Positions 52,847-63,353 of a stretch of DNA of 64,000 bases are shown here, one piece after another (the stretch's first letter is position 1; the number at the start of each line of letters is the position of its first letter). The notes beneath the pieces were generated by a model. That model saw only the letters and a program-made list of their open reading frames with translations. It ran no database searches and was not told the DNA's origin. The position numbers and the translations under genes are program-made. Source of the stretch: Terricaulis sp. (GTDB lineage Bacteria; Pseudomonadota; Alphaproteobacteria; Caulobacterales; Aquidulcibacteraceae); NCBI GenBank assembly GCA_024707365.1, contig JANPZV010000004.1, forward strand, positions 62,001-126,000, written 5' to 3'.

Positions 52847-54233
52847 TTAACCCGGCGCGATCATGTTTTCGGGGCGCACGATGGCGTCGAAATCTTCCGC
52901 CGGGATGCCGTCCTTAATCGCTTCCTCGCGCAGCGTGGTGCCGTTCTTGTGCGCGGTTTTGGCGATCTTGGCGGCGCGGTCGTAGCCGTATTTTTCCTTG
53001 AGCGGCGTCACCAGCATCAGCGAGTTTTCGAGCCCGCGTTGGATGTTGTCCAAACGCGGCTCGATGCCGACGACGCAGTTTTCCGTGAAGCTCACCGCCG
53101 CATCGGCCAGCAGCCGCACCGATTGCAGGAAATTATACGCCATCATCGGGTTGAACACGTTGAGTTCAAAATGCCCCTGGCTGCCGGCGAAGCCGATGGC
53201 GGCGTTGTTGCCGTGAATATGCGCGCACACTTGCGTCAGCGCTTCGCACTGGGTCGGGTTCACTTTGCCTGGCATGATCGAAGAGCCCGGCTCGTTCTCG
53301 GGCAGCGCGAGCTCGCCCAGGCCCGAGCGGGGGCCTGAACCCAGAAAGCGGATGTCGTTGGCGATCTTAAAGCAGCTCATCGCCACGGTGTTGATCGCGC
53401 CGTGCGTCATCACCATCGCATCGTGCGCGGCCAGCGCCTCGAACTTGTTGGGGGCGGAGGTGAACGGCAAACCAGTGATCTGCGCGATTTTGCTCGCCAC
53501 CAGATCGGCGAAGCCGATAGGCGAGGCGAGGCCCGTGCCCACGGCCGTGCCGCCTTGGGCCAATTGCATCAGCATCGGCAGCGTCATCTCGATGCGCTTG
53601 ACGCCGTTTTCGACCTGCTGGGCGTAGCCGGAAAATTCCTGGCCCAAAGTCACCGGCGTTGCGTCCTGGGTGTGCGTGCGGCCGATCTTGATGATGTCCT
53701 TCCAGGCGTTCGCCTTATCGTTCAGCGCGTTGCGCAGCGTCTGCAGCGCCGGGATCAGGCGATGCACCACTTCTTCGGCGCAGGCGATGTGCATGGCGGT
53801 GGGGAAGGTGTCGTTCGAGCTTTGGCTCATATTGACGTGATCGTTCGGGTGGATCGGCTTTTTCGAGCCCATCTCCCCGCCGAGCATTTCGATGCCGCGA
53901 TTGGAGATCACTTCATTGGCGTTCATGTTCGATTGCGTGCCAGAGCCCGTCTGCCACACCACCAGCGGGAAATGGCTGTCGAGCTTGCCTTCGATCACCT
54001 CGTCGCTCGCCTTGATGATCACCGCGCCCAGTTCAGGATCGAGCTTGCCGAGCGCGATGTTCGCCTCGGCGGCGGCCTTCTTGACGATGCCCAGCGCCCG
54101 GACGATCGGGCGCGGGCTGCTTTTCCCAGCCGATCTTGAAATTGCCGAGGCTGCGCTCTGCCTGGGCGCCCCAATATTTATCAGCCTCGACAGGGATCGG
54201 GCCAAAGGTGTCTGTTTCGGTGCGGGTCGTCAT
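52847..54233 (-). CDS. fumC: Class II fumarate hydratase, frame break near 54115
   Basis: [61 protein letters not shown]. Confidence 0.96.
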
Positions 54234-54282
54234 GGGGAAGGGCCTCTGGTAAATCTGCCGCCTTGTCCGCTGAGGGGATATG

Positions 54283-54474
54283 GGCATGGACAGGCTGGAT
54301 CAAGCCGCCGGCGGCGATTGGCGGATGCAGCTCAAGCATAAGCGGGCCATCGCCGCCTTGCGCGCGGACGATCCGTCGCGGGCGGCGGCCGCGCCGCCGG
54401 CTGGCCGGGCGCCGCCGGCCGCCGGCCAAAGCCCCGCCTTCCGCGCCGCGCGGATCAAGGCCATGGCCGCATGA
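54283..54474 (+). CDS. Small hypothetical protein upstream of rusA-like gene
   Basis: Overlaps the downstream start (ATGA); intact ORF. Confidence 0.45.
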   Translation, partial: GMDRLDQAAGGDWRMQLKHKRAIAALRADDPSRAAAAPPAGRAPPAAGQSPAFRAARIKAMAA

Positions 54475-54830
54475 GCGAATGGATCGCCCACGGCAAAGTG
54501 CGCGCGCGCCTGATCGAAGGCGGCGTCGAGATCGCCATCGACGGCATCACCACACAGGCGCGCTATTACAAGCAATTGGTTTACGAGTTTTTCCGCAAGG
54601 AGTTCGACATCCGCCCGCGCTACGGCGAGTTCGAGGTTGAGCTCAGAATGGAATATATCGGCGAAGCGCCGCGCCTGGATTTGGACAACCTCGCCAAAGC
54701 CCTGCTCGATGCGCTCAAGGGCCATGTGTTTGTCGATGACAGCCAAATCGCGCGCCTGCTGTGCGAGCGTTTTGCGGGCGAGCGGGAGCGGATCAGCGTG
54801 AGGGCGGTGCGGCGCGCTACTTCCACCTAA
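54471..54830 (+). CDS. RusA-family crossover junction endonuclease-like
   Basis: LDLDNLAKALLDALKGHVFVDDSQIARLL matches the RusA DNLxKxxLDALxG...DDSQI motif. Confidence 0.8.
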   Translation: MSEWIAHGKVRARLIEGGVEIAIDGITTQARYYKQLVYEFFRKEFDIRPRYGEFEVELRMEYIGEAPRLDLDNLAKALLDALKGHVFVDDSQIARLLCERFAGERERISVRAVRRATST

Positions 54831-55461
54831 GCGGCGGCGCCTCCGCTTTCAGCGCCTCAATCTTCGCCCGCAATTCATCCACCAGCGCCCGATAATCGCC
54901 GCGCCAATAGAGCGCCTTGCCCACCACGGCGGTGGTGTTGAACGGCACAAGCAGTTTCGCATCTTTCGGCAGCGAGCGCCCCGCGCCTTGCAGATACACC
55001 GGCACGATCGGCGCCTCTGGCGCAGATTCCGCCAGCCGCGCCACGCCGCCTTTGAACTTCGTCATTTCCTCGGGCGCGCCGCGCGAGCCTTCGGGGAAGA
55101 TCACCAGGATTTCCCCGCGCGCCAGCGCTTCTTTTGCGCCCGCCAGCACATCCTCGCCGCGCTCGGCGCCGCTGCGTTTGATCGGGATGATGCCGATAAT
55201 GTTGCGCGAAAACCAGGAGCCAAAGCCGCCTTTGTCAAAATGATCCGCCGCCGCAACGGGGCGCAGCTTCGGCAACAGCCTGGAAGGAAAGAGGCACAGC
55301 AGCACCACTGTATCGACGTGGCTGTTGTGATTGGCCGCGATGATCGCCGGGCCATCTTTCGGCAGATTTTCCGCTCCGATCACATCGAGCCCGAACATCA
55401 GCCGCGCCAGCGGCCGCACGATCAGCATCAGCAGATAGCGGCGGAAGATTTGCAGCATCAA
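54817..55461 (-). CDS. plsC: 1-acyl-sn-glycerol-3-phosphate acyltransferase
   Basis: AANHNSHVDTVVLL (NHxxxxD), FPEGSRGAPEEM. Confidence 0.9.
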   Translation of the reverse strand: MMLQIFRRYLLMLIVRPLARLMFGLDVIGAENLPKDGPAIIAANHNSHVDTVVLLCLFPSRLLPKLRPVAAADHFDKGGFGSWFSRNIIGIIPIKRSGAERGEDVLAGAKEALARGEILVIFPEGSRGAPEEMTKFKGGVARLAESAPEAPIVPVYLQGAGRSLPKDAKLLVPFNTTAVVGKALYWRGDYRALVDELRAKIEALKAEAPPLRWK

Positions 55462-56454
55462 AACCGCTCAATCGCGAAATACGCCAGCAAGTGAAAATAA
55501 ACCGGCGCGGCGAAAGTGAGGCTATCGAGCCGATCGAGCACCCCGCCATGGCCGGGGATGAGGCGCGATGTATCCTTCACGCCAAGATCGCGTTTGATCG
55601 CGCTCATCGTAATGTCGCCAAAAAATCCGGCCAGCGGCACGATAAGCCCCATGATCGCCGCGTGCGCCGGCGAAAGCGGGGTGAAGAAGGGCGCGAGGAA
55701 ATAAAACACGGCGGCCGTCGTCAGCCAGCCGCCGATCGCCTTCCCAGGTTTTGTTCGGCGACACATTCGGCGTGATCTTGTTGCGGCCGATGGCTTTGCC
55801 CCAGCAATATTGCGCCACATCGTTCAGCTGCGTGATCAGCAGCAGGAAAAACACCAGCCCCGCCGCGCCCGCCGGCGCCTCTGCATCGGGCGTGCGCATC
55901 AGGAAGGCGATATAGCCTATATTATAAACGCAAACGACAACGCCCCAATGCACGATGCCCACGGTGGATAAAAACCCATCCGTGCGCCCTATCCAGGCCA
56001 TGGTCGCGGCCATCACAAGAAAGGCGTAAACCGGGGTAAAGACGAGATAGATATTGTAGCTGTCCTGAAACAGCGTATCGGTGAAGATGAGCCCGTAATT
56101 GACGATGATCGTCAGATACGCCAGCAGCACGATCAGCCGATCTTCCTTTCGCGTGGGCGCCAGCGTGAGAAACTCTTTCAGCGCCAGAAACGAAATCACC
56201 GCCATCAAAATGGTGAAAGCCTGCCAGCCCGCCAGCAGCGCCCCGCCTACTAGCAGCGCGATCACCCACCAGGAGCGCATCCGCGGCCCAAGATCGCTCC
56301 ACTTGCCCGGCTGCGCGCGCGGCAGGATCAGCGCCGCCAGCGTGCCCAGCAGCAAAAGCGCAAGCACGCCCGCAAAGCCGAGCATCAGCGGCAGATGGAC
56401 ATCAATCCCGCAGCCATGGCTCCAACACGTCAGCAAGTTTCCTTCGATGCGCAT
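55458..56454 (-). CDS. cdsA: Phosphatidate cytidylyltransferase, frame break near 55745
   Basis: Multi-TM; QLNDVAQYCWGKAIGRNKITPNVSPNKTWEG, then GLIVPLAGFFGDITMSAIKRDLGVKD..IPGHGGVLDRLDSL. Confidence 0.9.
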
Positions 56455-56490
56455 GGCCCGAGCATTGCGCCTTGCCAGGGCGGGCCGTCA

Positions 56491-56885
56491 ATGAGCGGGC
56501 TTCAATCGTTTCGCCAATGGGCGGCGCAAAGCACGCTCGCGCATGTGGCGTTCGGCTTCCTGGCCATGGGCGGCTGGGCGCTGTTTGCAAACCGCGAACA
56601 TCCGCTCGAAGCCATGCTTCTCGCGGGGCTTGTGCAGGGAACGATCTCGGGCCTGCTCACGCTCGGGCTCAAAAATTCCTCGAATGGCGGAACGCGCGCC
56701 TCAAAGGCGCCGCCGCTTTGATCGTTCCGCCTGCGATCACCGCCTCCACCATCTTCGCCATTCTCGTTTCGGCCCACACGCTCGCGGCCACGCCCGCGCT
56801 TTGGGCCACGATCGCGGTTCCGTTCACGGTCTCGACCAGTTACGCCATCCTCTACAATCTCCGCCTCTCAAGAGAGCGCTCATGA
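56491..56885 (+). CDS. Small membrane protein, frame break at the A-run near 56675
   Basis: MSGLQSFRQWAAQSTLAHVAFGFLAMGGWALF; second half IVPPAITASTIFAILVSAHTLAATPALWATIAVPFTVSTSYAILYNL in another frame. Confidence 0.7.
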
Positions 56886-57535
56886 GCCAGGATCGCCGCC
56901 CGATTTCCCAACGCGAACACGGCTGGGCCAAGGCGCTCACGCGCGCGCTGGTCAAAAGCGGGGCAACGCCCAATCTCATCTCTTTCAGCAGCATCGTGTT
57001 CGCCGCTTTTGGCGGGCTGTGTTTTTACGCGATCGGGCTCGCCGCAAGCGCAGGCGATCGCGTGCTGTTGTGCATCGGCGCGGCGCTGTTTTGCCAGCTG
57101 CGGCTGCTGGCCAACATGATGGACGGCATGGTCGCGGTCGAAGGCGGCAGGGGCGGGCCCGATGGCCCGGTCTGGAACGAATTGCCCGATCGCTTCGCCG
57201 ATATTTTTATCCTTGTTGGCGCAGGTTATGGCGCAGCGGCGCTGGGGGTGGCGGATGCTTCACTCGGCTGGGCCGCCGCTGTTGCTGCGGTAATGACAGC
57301 TTACGTGCGCGAGGTGGCGCGTGGCGCCGGCGCGCCGGCTGACTTCTCTGGCCCGATGGCGAAACCGCACCGCATGTTTGTGATGACGCTGGCGACGCTG
57401 CTCACGATCTTCGATGCGCACATGGGCGGTGCGGGCGCGGTGTTGCACATCGCCCTCTGGATCGTGCTGATTGGCTCGATTTTCGTTGTGCTCAACCGCA
57501 CGCGGCGCGCGCTCGCGTTCTTGAACAAGCGTTAA
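56882..57535 (+). CDS. CDP-alcohol phosphatidyltransferase family protein (YnbA-like)
   Basis: NMMDGMVAVEGGRGGPDGPVWNELPDRFAD variant CDP-OH-P signature; multi-TM. Confidence 0.82.
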   Translation: MSQDRRPISQREHGWAKALTRALVKSGATPNLISFSSIVFAAFGGLCFYAIGLAASAGDRVLLCIGAALFCQLRLLANMMDGMVAVEGGRGGPDGPVWNELPDRFADIFILVGAGYGAAALGVADASLGWAAAVAAVMTAYVREVARGAGAPADFSGPMAKPHRMFVMTLATLLTIFDAHMGGAGAVLHIALWIVLIGSIFVVLNRTRRALAFLNKR

Positions 57536-57540
57536 AACAA

Positions 57541-57566
57541 AAAACGCCCGCTTGCGCGGGCGTTTC
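57541..57566. terminator. Bidirectional rho-independent terminator
   Basis: aaaaaacgcccgc-ttgc-gcgggcgttt hairpin between convergent genes. Confidence 0.8.
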
Positions 57567-57589
57567 GGTTCACCGTTTTGCGGCGCCGT

Positions 57590-58081
57590 TTATTTTTTGC
57601 GGAACGCGTCGAGGCTCACCACGGCGCTGGCTTCGCTCACGGGCGCAGCTTCGGCGCGCGCTTGCGGGGCGGGGGCGCTGGGCTCATCGCCGGCGGCCAT
57701 GCGCGCTTCGTCAGCGGGGGGCTGTTCAAACTGCAGGCCGAACTTCACGCTCGGATCAAAGAAGCGGGTGATGGCTTTCAGCGGAATGGTGATCGGCTGC
57801 GGCTGGCCCGAGAATTTCAGGATCACGCGGAAGCGATCGGCGTAAACTTCGAGATCCCAGAATTGGTGCTCGAGCACGATCGTCATTTCTTCCGGATAAC
57901 GCGCGCGCAGATGATCAGGGATGATCACGCCTTCGCCGTGCGTGCGGAAGGTGATGTAGAAATGATGCTTTCCGGGCAGGCCGTTCGTGCTCGCCGCTTG
58001 TTGCAGCGCTGTCCGCACGACGCTGCGCAGCGCGTCCTGCATCAGCGTTTCATATCCGATCAAGTCATCGGCCACGAGCAT
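57590..58081 (-). CDS. sspB: SspB-family ClpXP adaptor (alphaproteobacterial type)
   Basis: MLVADDLIGYETLMQDALRSVVRTAL..., GKHHFYITFRTHGEGV, LEHQFWDLEVYADRFRVILKFSGQPQPITIPLKAITRFFDPSVKFGLQF. Confidence 0.92.
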   Translation of the reverse strand: MLVADDLIGYETLMQDALRSVVRTALQQAASTNGLPGKHHFYITFRTHGEGVIIPDHLRARYPEEMTIVLEHQFWDLEVYADRFRVILKFSGQPQPITIPLKAITRFFDPSVKFGLQFEQPPADEARMAAGDEPSAPAPQARAEAAPVSEASAVVSLDAFRKK

Positions 58082-58419
58082 GCCCCTTCAATTCTTGTCC
58101 ACACCCTTAATGGCTCGTTTCGCTCAGTCAATTGCTGATCCATGCGGCGCGAACTCACATTGCTTTGCAACGATGGCTGGAGAAACAGCGCCCCGTTGCA
58201 CAGCGATGCGCGCCGTTGCAAACCAAGGGCCAGCCCTCGCGCCGCGCGCGAGAACTTCGCCAAATATCTGCGTGCAAAGCAGAATTCTCACGCCTTGTTG
58301 AAAGCGGCGCACGCGGCGCCTGTATCGGAACGCCCAAGGGGCGTAAAACTCGCTCAAGCCGTCGCGCTGTTGTGGATAACGTGCGTGCGCCTGATGCGGC
58401 GTAATCGAGAAGGGGGTGC

Positions 58420-58461
58420 AAAAAAAGAGAATCCCGGACTTCTGTTGCCGGGCGTCCGGGG
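58420..58461 (-). terminator. Rho-independent terminator of ssrA
   Basis: cccggac...gtccggg followed by attctcttttttt on the reverse strand. Confidence 0.8.
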
Positions 58462-58738
58462 GCCCCGCCTGAGGATGCTACTCGTCAGGACTTAAGGTCG
58501 GAATTACCCGCACTGCTTACGCAGCGAGAGCGAATTCCTCAGCGTTGTTGTCATTGGCAACTATGCTGTTCGCCCTGTAACGGGAGCACCCGAGCAAAAG
58601 CATCAGCCTTCAACGTCCGTCGATCCTATTTCGGCCCCAGACAATCCCCAATGAGGATGAAACTGGTGGAGCCGCCGGGCATCGCACCCGGGTCCGATCC
58701 GCCTATCTCTGCGCGTTTATCGCCATAGTCCGGGCAAG
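58420..58738 (-). ncRNA. ssrA: Permuted two-piece tmRNA
   Basis: Reverse strand: acceptor piece ...CCGGGTGCGATGCCCGGCGGCTCCACCA, then coding piece GGGGCCGAAATAGGATCGACGG...; GGGGCCG pairs with CGGCUCC (7 bp acceptor stem); tag ORF ANDNNAEEFALAA*. The 5' boundary of the acceptor piece is approximate. Confidence 0.95.
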
Positions 58739-58872
58739 CCCGGACGAGTCGAATATAGCGCCTGCGCGCGCGAGGGGAAGCGGGCGCAGGCCTTTCGTTG
58801 CGCGGGCGGATGCTCACCCATTTGTCGCGGACTCACGGTACCCCTGAACCTGCGGGAAAATGGGAGAGAGCC

Positions 58873-59560
58873 ATGACAAAAAAAATTCACTGCTGAATTC
58901 ATCGGCACATTCACGCTCGTGCTGTTCGGCTGCGGCGCGGCCGTGCTCGCGGGCTTTGATATTGTGGGCCAACTTGGCATCGCCTTCGCCTTCGGGCTGG
59001 CGATTGTGGCGATGGCCTACGGCATCGGGCCCATCTCGGGCTGCCATGTGAATCCAGCCGTCAGCTTCGGGGTTTGGGCCGCAGGCCGCATGCCGCTCAA
59101 GGAAATGTGGGTCTATTGGGCCGCGCAATGCCTTGGCGCCATCGCTGGCGCGGGCGTGCTTTACCTGATCGCCTCCGGGGCGGACGGCTATTCCATCGCC
59201 AACGGCCTTGGCCAGAACGGCTATGAAGCCGGCTCCCCCGGCGGCTACAGCCTGCAATCGGGCCTCGTCTTTGAAATCGTGGCCACTTTCCTCTTTCTGG
59301 TGTGCATCCTGGGCGTCACCCAAGCGGGCGCGCCGAGCCAGTTCGCGGGCCTCGCCATCGGGCTCACGCTGGTGGTGATCCACATTGTCGGCATCCAGGT
59401 GACGGGCGTTTCGGTGAACCCGGCCCGCTCGCTCGGGCCGGCGGTGTTCGTCGGCGGGCAGGCGCTCGGCCAGCTTTGGCTGTTCATCGTCGCGCCGCTG
59501 ATCGGGGCGGGGATCGCGGGGTACCTCTTCCGGTCGAAACTGCTTTCCGCCGAGGGGTGA
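58873..59560 (+). CDS. aqpZ: Aquaporin Z, frame break at the A8 run near 58880
   Basis: MTKK(F)[31 protein letters not shown] and [12 protein letters not shown] (two NPA motifs). Confidence 0.94.
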
Positions 59561-59591
59561 GCTTGGGGCCGAGTCGGCCCATATTGGGGGC

Positions 59592-60434
59592 ATGAGCGCA
59601 GAGCCTGCCCCCATCGCCCCCTCGTCTCAATCTGAGGCGGATATCGCCTATGTCGGCCTGCTGCGGGATATTCTCGAAAACGGGATCGACCGGGGGGACC
59701 GCACCGGCACCGGCACGCGCGGCGTGTTCGGCCGCCAGCTGCGCTTTGATCTTGCCGCCGGCTTCCCGCTGCTGACGACCAAGAAGGTGCATCTCAAGAG
59801 CATCATCCTGGAGTTGCTCTGGTTTCTGCGCGGGGATTCCAACGTGCGCTGGCTGCAAGAGCAGGGCGTCACCATCTGGGACGAATGGGCCAATGAGCAA
59901 GGCGAGCTTGGGCCTGTTTATGGCAAGCAATGGCGAAGCTGGGAGGCCAAGGATGGCCGCGTGATCGATCAGATCGCCAATGTCGTCCACGCTATCAAAA
60001 CCAATCCCACTTCACGCCGCCACATCGTATCCGCCTGGAACCCGGCCGAGGTCGATCAAATGGCGCTGCCGCCGTGCCATTGCCTGTTCCAGTTTTTCGT
60101 CGCTGACGGAAAGCTCTCCTGCCAGCTTTATCAGCGCAGCGCCGATGTATTCCTCGGCGTGCCGTTCAACATCGCCAGCTACGCGCTGCTCACACAAATG
60201 ATGGCGCAAGTCACGGGCCTAGAGCCGGGCGAATTCGTGCATACCTTCGGCGACGCGCACCTCTACCACAACCATTTCGACCAAGCCCGCTTGCAGCTCA
60301 CGCGCACGCCGTTCGCGCCGCCGATCATGCGCATCAATCCAGAACGCAAAGATATCTTCGCGTTCGAGTACGGCGACTTCAAACTTGAAGGCTATACGGC
60401 GCATCCGGGGATTAAGGCGCCGATCGCGGTTTAG
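59592..60434 (+). CDS. thyA: Thymidylate synthase
   Basis: [74 protein letters not shown]. Confidence 0.97.
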   Translation: MSAEPAPIAPSSQSEADIAYVGLLRDILENGIDRGDRTGTGTRGVFGRQLRFDLAAGFPLLTTKKVHLKSIILELLWFLRGDSNVRWLQEQGVTIWDEWANEQGELGPVYGKQWRSWEAKDGRVIDQIANVVHAIKTNPTSRRHIVSAWNPAEVDQMALPPCHCLFQFFVADGKLSCQLYQRSADVFLGVPFNIASYALLTQMMAQVTGLEPGEFVHTFGDAHLYHNHFDQARLQLTRTPFAPPIMRINPERKDIFAFEYGDFKLEGYTAHPGIKAPIAV

Positions 60435-60462
60435 CTTGGCGCTTTGCTTGGCGGAGAAAAAC

Positions 60463-60524
60463 TCCACCCATCTCCGGGGCGCAGCAAAGCTGCGAGCCCG
60501 GAGCCCAAGAACACAAGCCTCTTA
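60463..60524. repeat. Palindromic repeat related to 44522..44663
   Basis: ctccacccatctccggggcgcagcaaagctgcgagcccggagcccaagaacacaagc. Confidence 0.65.
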
Positions 60525-60536
60525 GATTATCGCGGA

Positions 60537-60944
60537 ATGGCTGATTTGCAGACTGATCCGATAGATGCGCTGATTGGGAAGTTAGCTCTCTATCCGAATG
60601 TGCGGTGTCGGCTGGTCGCTAACGGATGCGAGATTGATCCGCCGAACGACGGCGGCTTCAAGATCAACCTCTACCACGCTGGCGATGGTTGGGGCGTTGC
60701 CTTCGGCGAGGGCGGATTTCACGAAGAATTTGCGGATCCAAAAGACGCGCTGGAATTCGTTGCGTTTGGACTTTCGGATCGTTGCCGCTTGCGTGAAGTC
60801 GTGGCGCCGCTATTGCGACGTTCCGTGGTCGAGCGATGCCACGAGAGCGATTGGGCTGTCGTCAGCGAAGTCGGAACGCTAGGGTGGCCCATTCCTTTCG
60901 GCTCCCGCGAGCGGATATTTCAGAACAGGCTAATCGTGGGCTGA
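60537..60944 (+). CDS. Hypothetical protein
   Basis: Intact 135 aa ORF with non-repetitive composition. Confidence 0.55.
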   Translation: MADLQTDPIDALIGKLALYPNVRCRLVANGCEIDPPNDGGFKINLYHAGDGWGVAFGEGGFHEEFADPKDALEFVAFGLSDRCRLREVVAPLLRRSVVERCHESDWAVVSEVGTLGWPIPFGSRERIFQNRLIVG

Positions 60945-60968
60945 GCGCCGCTCCGCGCCAACAGCAGA

Positions 60969-61078
60969 AATTCGTCATTCCGGGGCTCGCGCAGCGAGAG
61001 CCCGGAAGCCAGGGGCTGCTGTTGCGCCGTTTGCCCCTGGGTTCCGGATCGCGCCTGCGGCGCGTCCGGAATGACGAA
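60969..61078. repeat. Palindromic intergenic element of the TTCGTCATTCCGG...CCGGAATGACGAA type
   Basis: Perfect TIR attcgtcattccgg / ccggaatgacgaa; internal hairpins ggctcgcgcagcgagagcc and atcgcgcctgcggcgcgtc. Confidence 0.85.
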
Positions 61079-61105
61079 GCTGAGGGCGCACGCTAAGCTC
61101 CGCCC

Positions 61106-61765
61106 ATGATCCCCCGCGAACACCTCGACACAGCGCACATCCCCGGCGGCGGCGAACTGCGCCTCTATCAGCGCGGCGCTGAATTCACCGTGGCGCTCGG
61201 CGGCAATGAGCTGATGTCCTCCCGCATGGCGGGCTCGGAGGAAGCGCTGGCGCTGATGGCGATTGAGCGGCTTAAAGCGCCCGCGCCGCATCTGCTGATC
61301 GGCGGCTATGGCATGGGCTTCACGCTGCGCGCCGCGCTGGGGCGCCTTGGCGGGCAAGCGCGCGTCAGCGTGGCGGAGCTTGTGCCGGAAATCATCGCCT
61401 GGGCGCGCGGGCCGATGGCGGCGCTTACGGCCGGCAGCCTCGATGATCCGCGCGTTGCGCTGATCCAAGGCGATGTGGCCGAGGCCATCGCCGCCGCAAA
61501 GGCGCGCTATGATGCGATCCTGCTCGATGTCGATAACGGCCCCGATGGCCTCAGCCGCGCGGCGAATGATCGGCTCTACGCCGCCAGGGGCCTCGCCGCC
61601 GCGAAAGCGGCGCTGAAGCCGGGCGGGGTGCTGGCGATCTGGTCCGCCGGGCCGGACGCAAAATTCACGCGCCGCTTGAAGGACGCGGGCTTTGCCGTCG
61701 AGGAGGCGGTGGTGCGCGCCCGCGCCGGCAAGGGCGCGCGGCATGTGATCTGGTTTGCGCGTTAG
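61106..61765 (+). CDS. Spermidine synthase-like methyltransferase-fold protein
   Basis: LLIGGYGMGFTLRAALGRLG, VAELVPEIIAWARG, YDAILLDVDNGPDGL. Confidence 0.8.
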   Translation: MIPREHLDTAHIPGGGELRLYQRGAEFTVALGGNELMSSRMAGSEEALALMAIERLKAPAPHLLIGGYGMGFTLRAALGRLGGQARVSVAELVPEIIAWARGPMAALTAGSLDDPRVALIQGDVAEAIAAAKARYDAILLDVDNGPDGLSRAANDRLYAARGLAAAKAALKPGGVLAIWSAGPDAKFTRRLKDAGFAVEEAVVRARAGKGARHVIWFAR

Positions 61766-61789
61766 CGGTGAAGCGGATTAAAACGCGCC

Positions 61790-62317
61790 GTGCCCGAAGC
61801 TTCCGCGCCTCCCAAACTCACCCTCGTTGTCGCCATCGCCAAGAACGGCGTGATCGGCCGCGATGGCGATCTGCCATGGCGGCTCTCCTCCGATCTCAAG
61901 CGCTTCAAAGCCGCCACGCTCGGCAAGCCGGTGCTGATGGGGCGCAAGACCTGGGACAGCTTGCCCAAGAAGCCGCTGCCGGGCCGCGATAATCTCGTGC
62001 TCACCCGCGATCCGAATTTCAAAGCCGAAGGCGCGCGCGTCTATACCGATCTTGCCGCCGCCATCGCCGCTGCGCGCGCGATGGCGCAGCAGGGCGGCGC
62101 TGAGGAGGTCTGCATCATTGGCGGCGCGCAATTGTATGAAGCGACGCTGCCGCTTGCGGATCGCATCATCCTTACCGAAGTAAACCTCGCGCCCGAAGGC
62201 GATGCGCGGCTTGCGCTCGATCTCAGCGATTGGGCCGAGATGAGCGCAGAGCACGCGCCGCGCGGGGAGAAGGACGACGCGGATTTCACGATCCGCGTGC
62301 TGCATCGCAACAAATAG
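61790..62317 (+). CDS. folA: Dihydrofolate reductase
   Basis: LVVAIAKNGVIGRDGDLPWRLSSDLKRFKAATLGKPVLMGRKTWDSL. Confidence 0.96.
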   Translation: MPEASAPPKLTLVVAIAKNGVIGRDGDLPWRLSSDLKRFKAATLGKPVLMGRKTWDSLPKKPLPGRDNLVLTRDPNFKAEGARVYTDLAAAIAAARAMAQQGGAEEVCIIGGAQLYEATLPLADRIILTEVNLAPEGDARLALDLSDWAEMSAEHAPRGEKDDADFTIRVLHRNK

Positions 62318-62371
62318 CGCATCACCCAAGGGTATGATTTACGCGCCCGCGCGTGGCGCTAAGCTCAGCCC

Positions 62372-63283
62372 ATGGACATCGAAATTCTCTGCGAAGGGCT
62401 CGGCTTTCCCGAAGGCCCCGTCATCATGCCGGATGGCTCTGTCATCCTCGTGGAAATTCAGCGCAAAACGCTAACGCGCGTGTGGAACGGCAAGCGCGAA
62501 ACCATCGCTGAAATCCCAGGCGGCCCCAATGGCGCCGCGCTCGGCCCCGATGGCGCGATCTACATCACCAATAATGGCGGCTTTGAATATCACGATATCG
62601 GCGGGCTGCTCATTCCCGGCCACGCGCCGCCCGATTACGATACGGGCCGGCTTGAGCGCGTTGATCTCAACACCGGCAAAATCGAGCGGCTTTATGATGC
62701 AATCGACGGCCAACGCCTCTCAGGCCCCAATGATCTTGTGTTCGATAAAGCCGGCGCGATCTGGTTCAGCGATCTTGGCAAAACCTATCCGCGCAGCCTT
62801 GAGCGCGGCGGCCTGTATTACGCCAAGCCCGATGGCTCGCTGCTGCGTGAAATCGCCATCGGCGGCACGGGGCTCAACGGCGTCGGCCTCTCTCCGGATG
62901 AAAGCGTCGTCTACGCCGCCGAAACCGAAACCGGAAAGCTCTGGGCGTTTGATGTGACGGGCGAAGGGCAAGTCGCCCCCGGCGGGCTCGGCGCCATTGG
63001 CCGGCATGTGTTCACCTATCCGGGGCATGTCTATTTCGACAGCCTCGCCATGCAGGCCGATGGCGCAGCGTGCGTCGCCACCATTCTCAATGGCGGTGTC
63101 AGCATCATCCAACCTGACGGCCAATTCAGCCATATCCCGCTGCCCGATCCGCTGGTCACGAACATCTGTTTCGGCGGCGCCGATATGCGCGACGCCTATG
63201 TGACGCTTTCTGGAACCGGCAAGCTGGCGAAGCTGCGCTGGCCCACGCCCGGCAAGCGGCTCAATTTCAATCCGTATCCGTGA
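62372..63283 (+). CDS. SMP-30/gluconolactonase/LRE-family protein
   Basis: ILCEGLGFPEGPVIMPDGSVILVEI, GPNDLVFDKAGAIWFSDLGKTY, LNGVGLSPDESVVYAAET. Confidence 0.9.
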   Translation: MDIEILCEGLGFPEGPVIMPDGSVILVEIQRKTLTRVWNGKRETIAEIPGGPNGAALGPDGAIYITNNGGFEYHDIGGLLIPGHAPPDYDTGRLERVDLNTGKIERLYDAIDGQRLSGPNDLVFDKAGAIWFSDLGKTYPRSLERGGLYYAKPDGSLLREIAIGGTGLNGVGLSPDESVVYAAETETGKLWAFDVTGEGQVAPGGLGAIGRHVFTYPGHVYFDSLAMQADGAACVATILNGGVSIIQPDGQFSHIPLPDPLVTNICFGGADMRDAYVTLSGTGKLAKLRWPTPGKRLNFNPYP

Positions 63284-63353
63284 TAAGCTCTAACATGCTG
63301 GACATCCGCCCCCGCGCGCATTGAATGGCGCCGTAAGGGGAGATTCTCGCACG

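Noticed and set aside
58132-58495. ORFs between sspB and ssrA
   Set aside because: Low-complexity predicted peptides with no motif, partly overlapping the tmRNA and its terminator.
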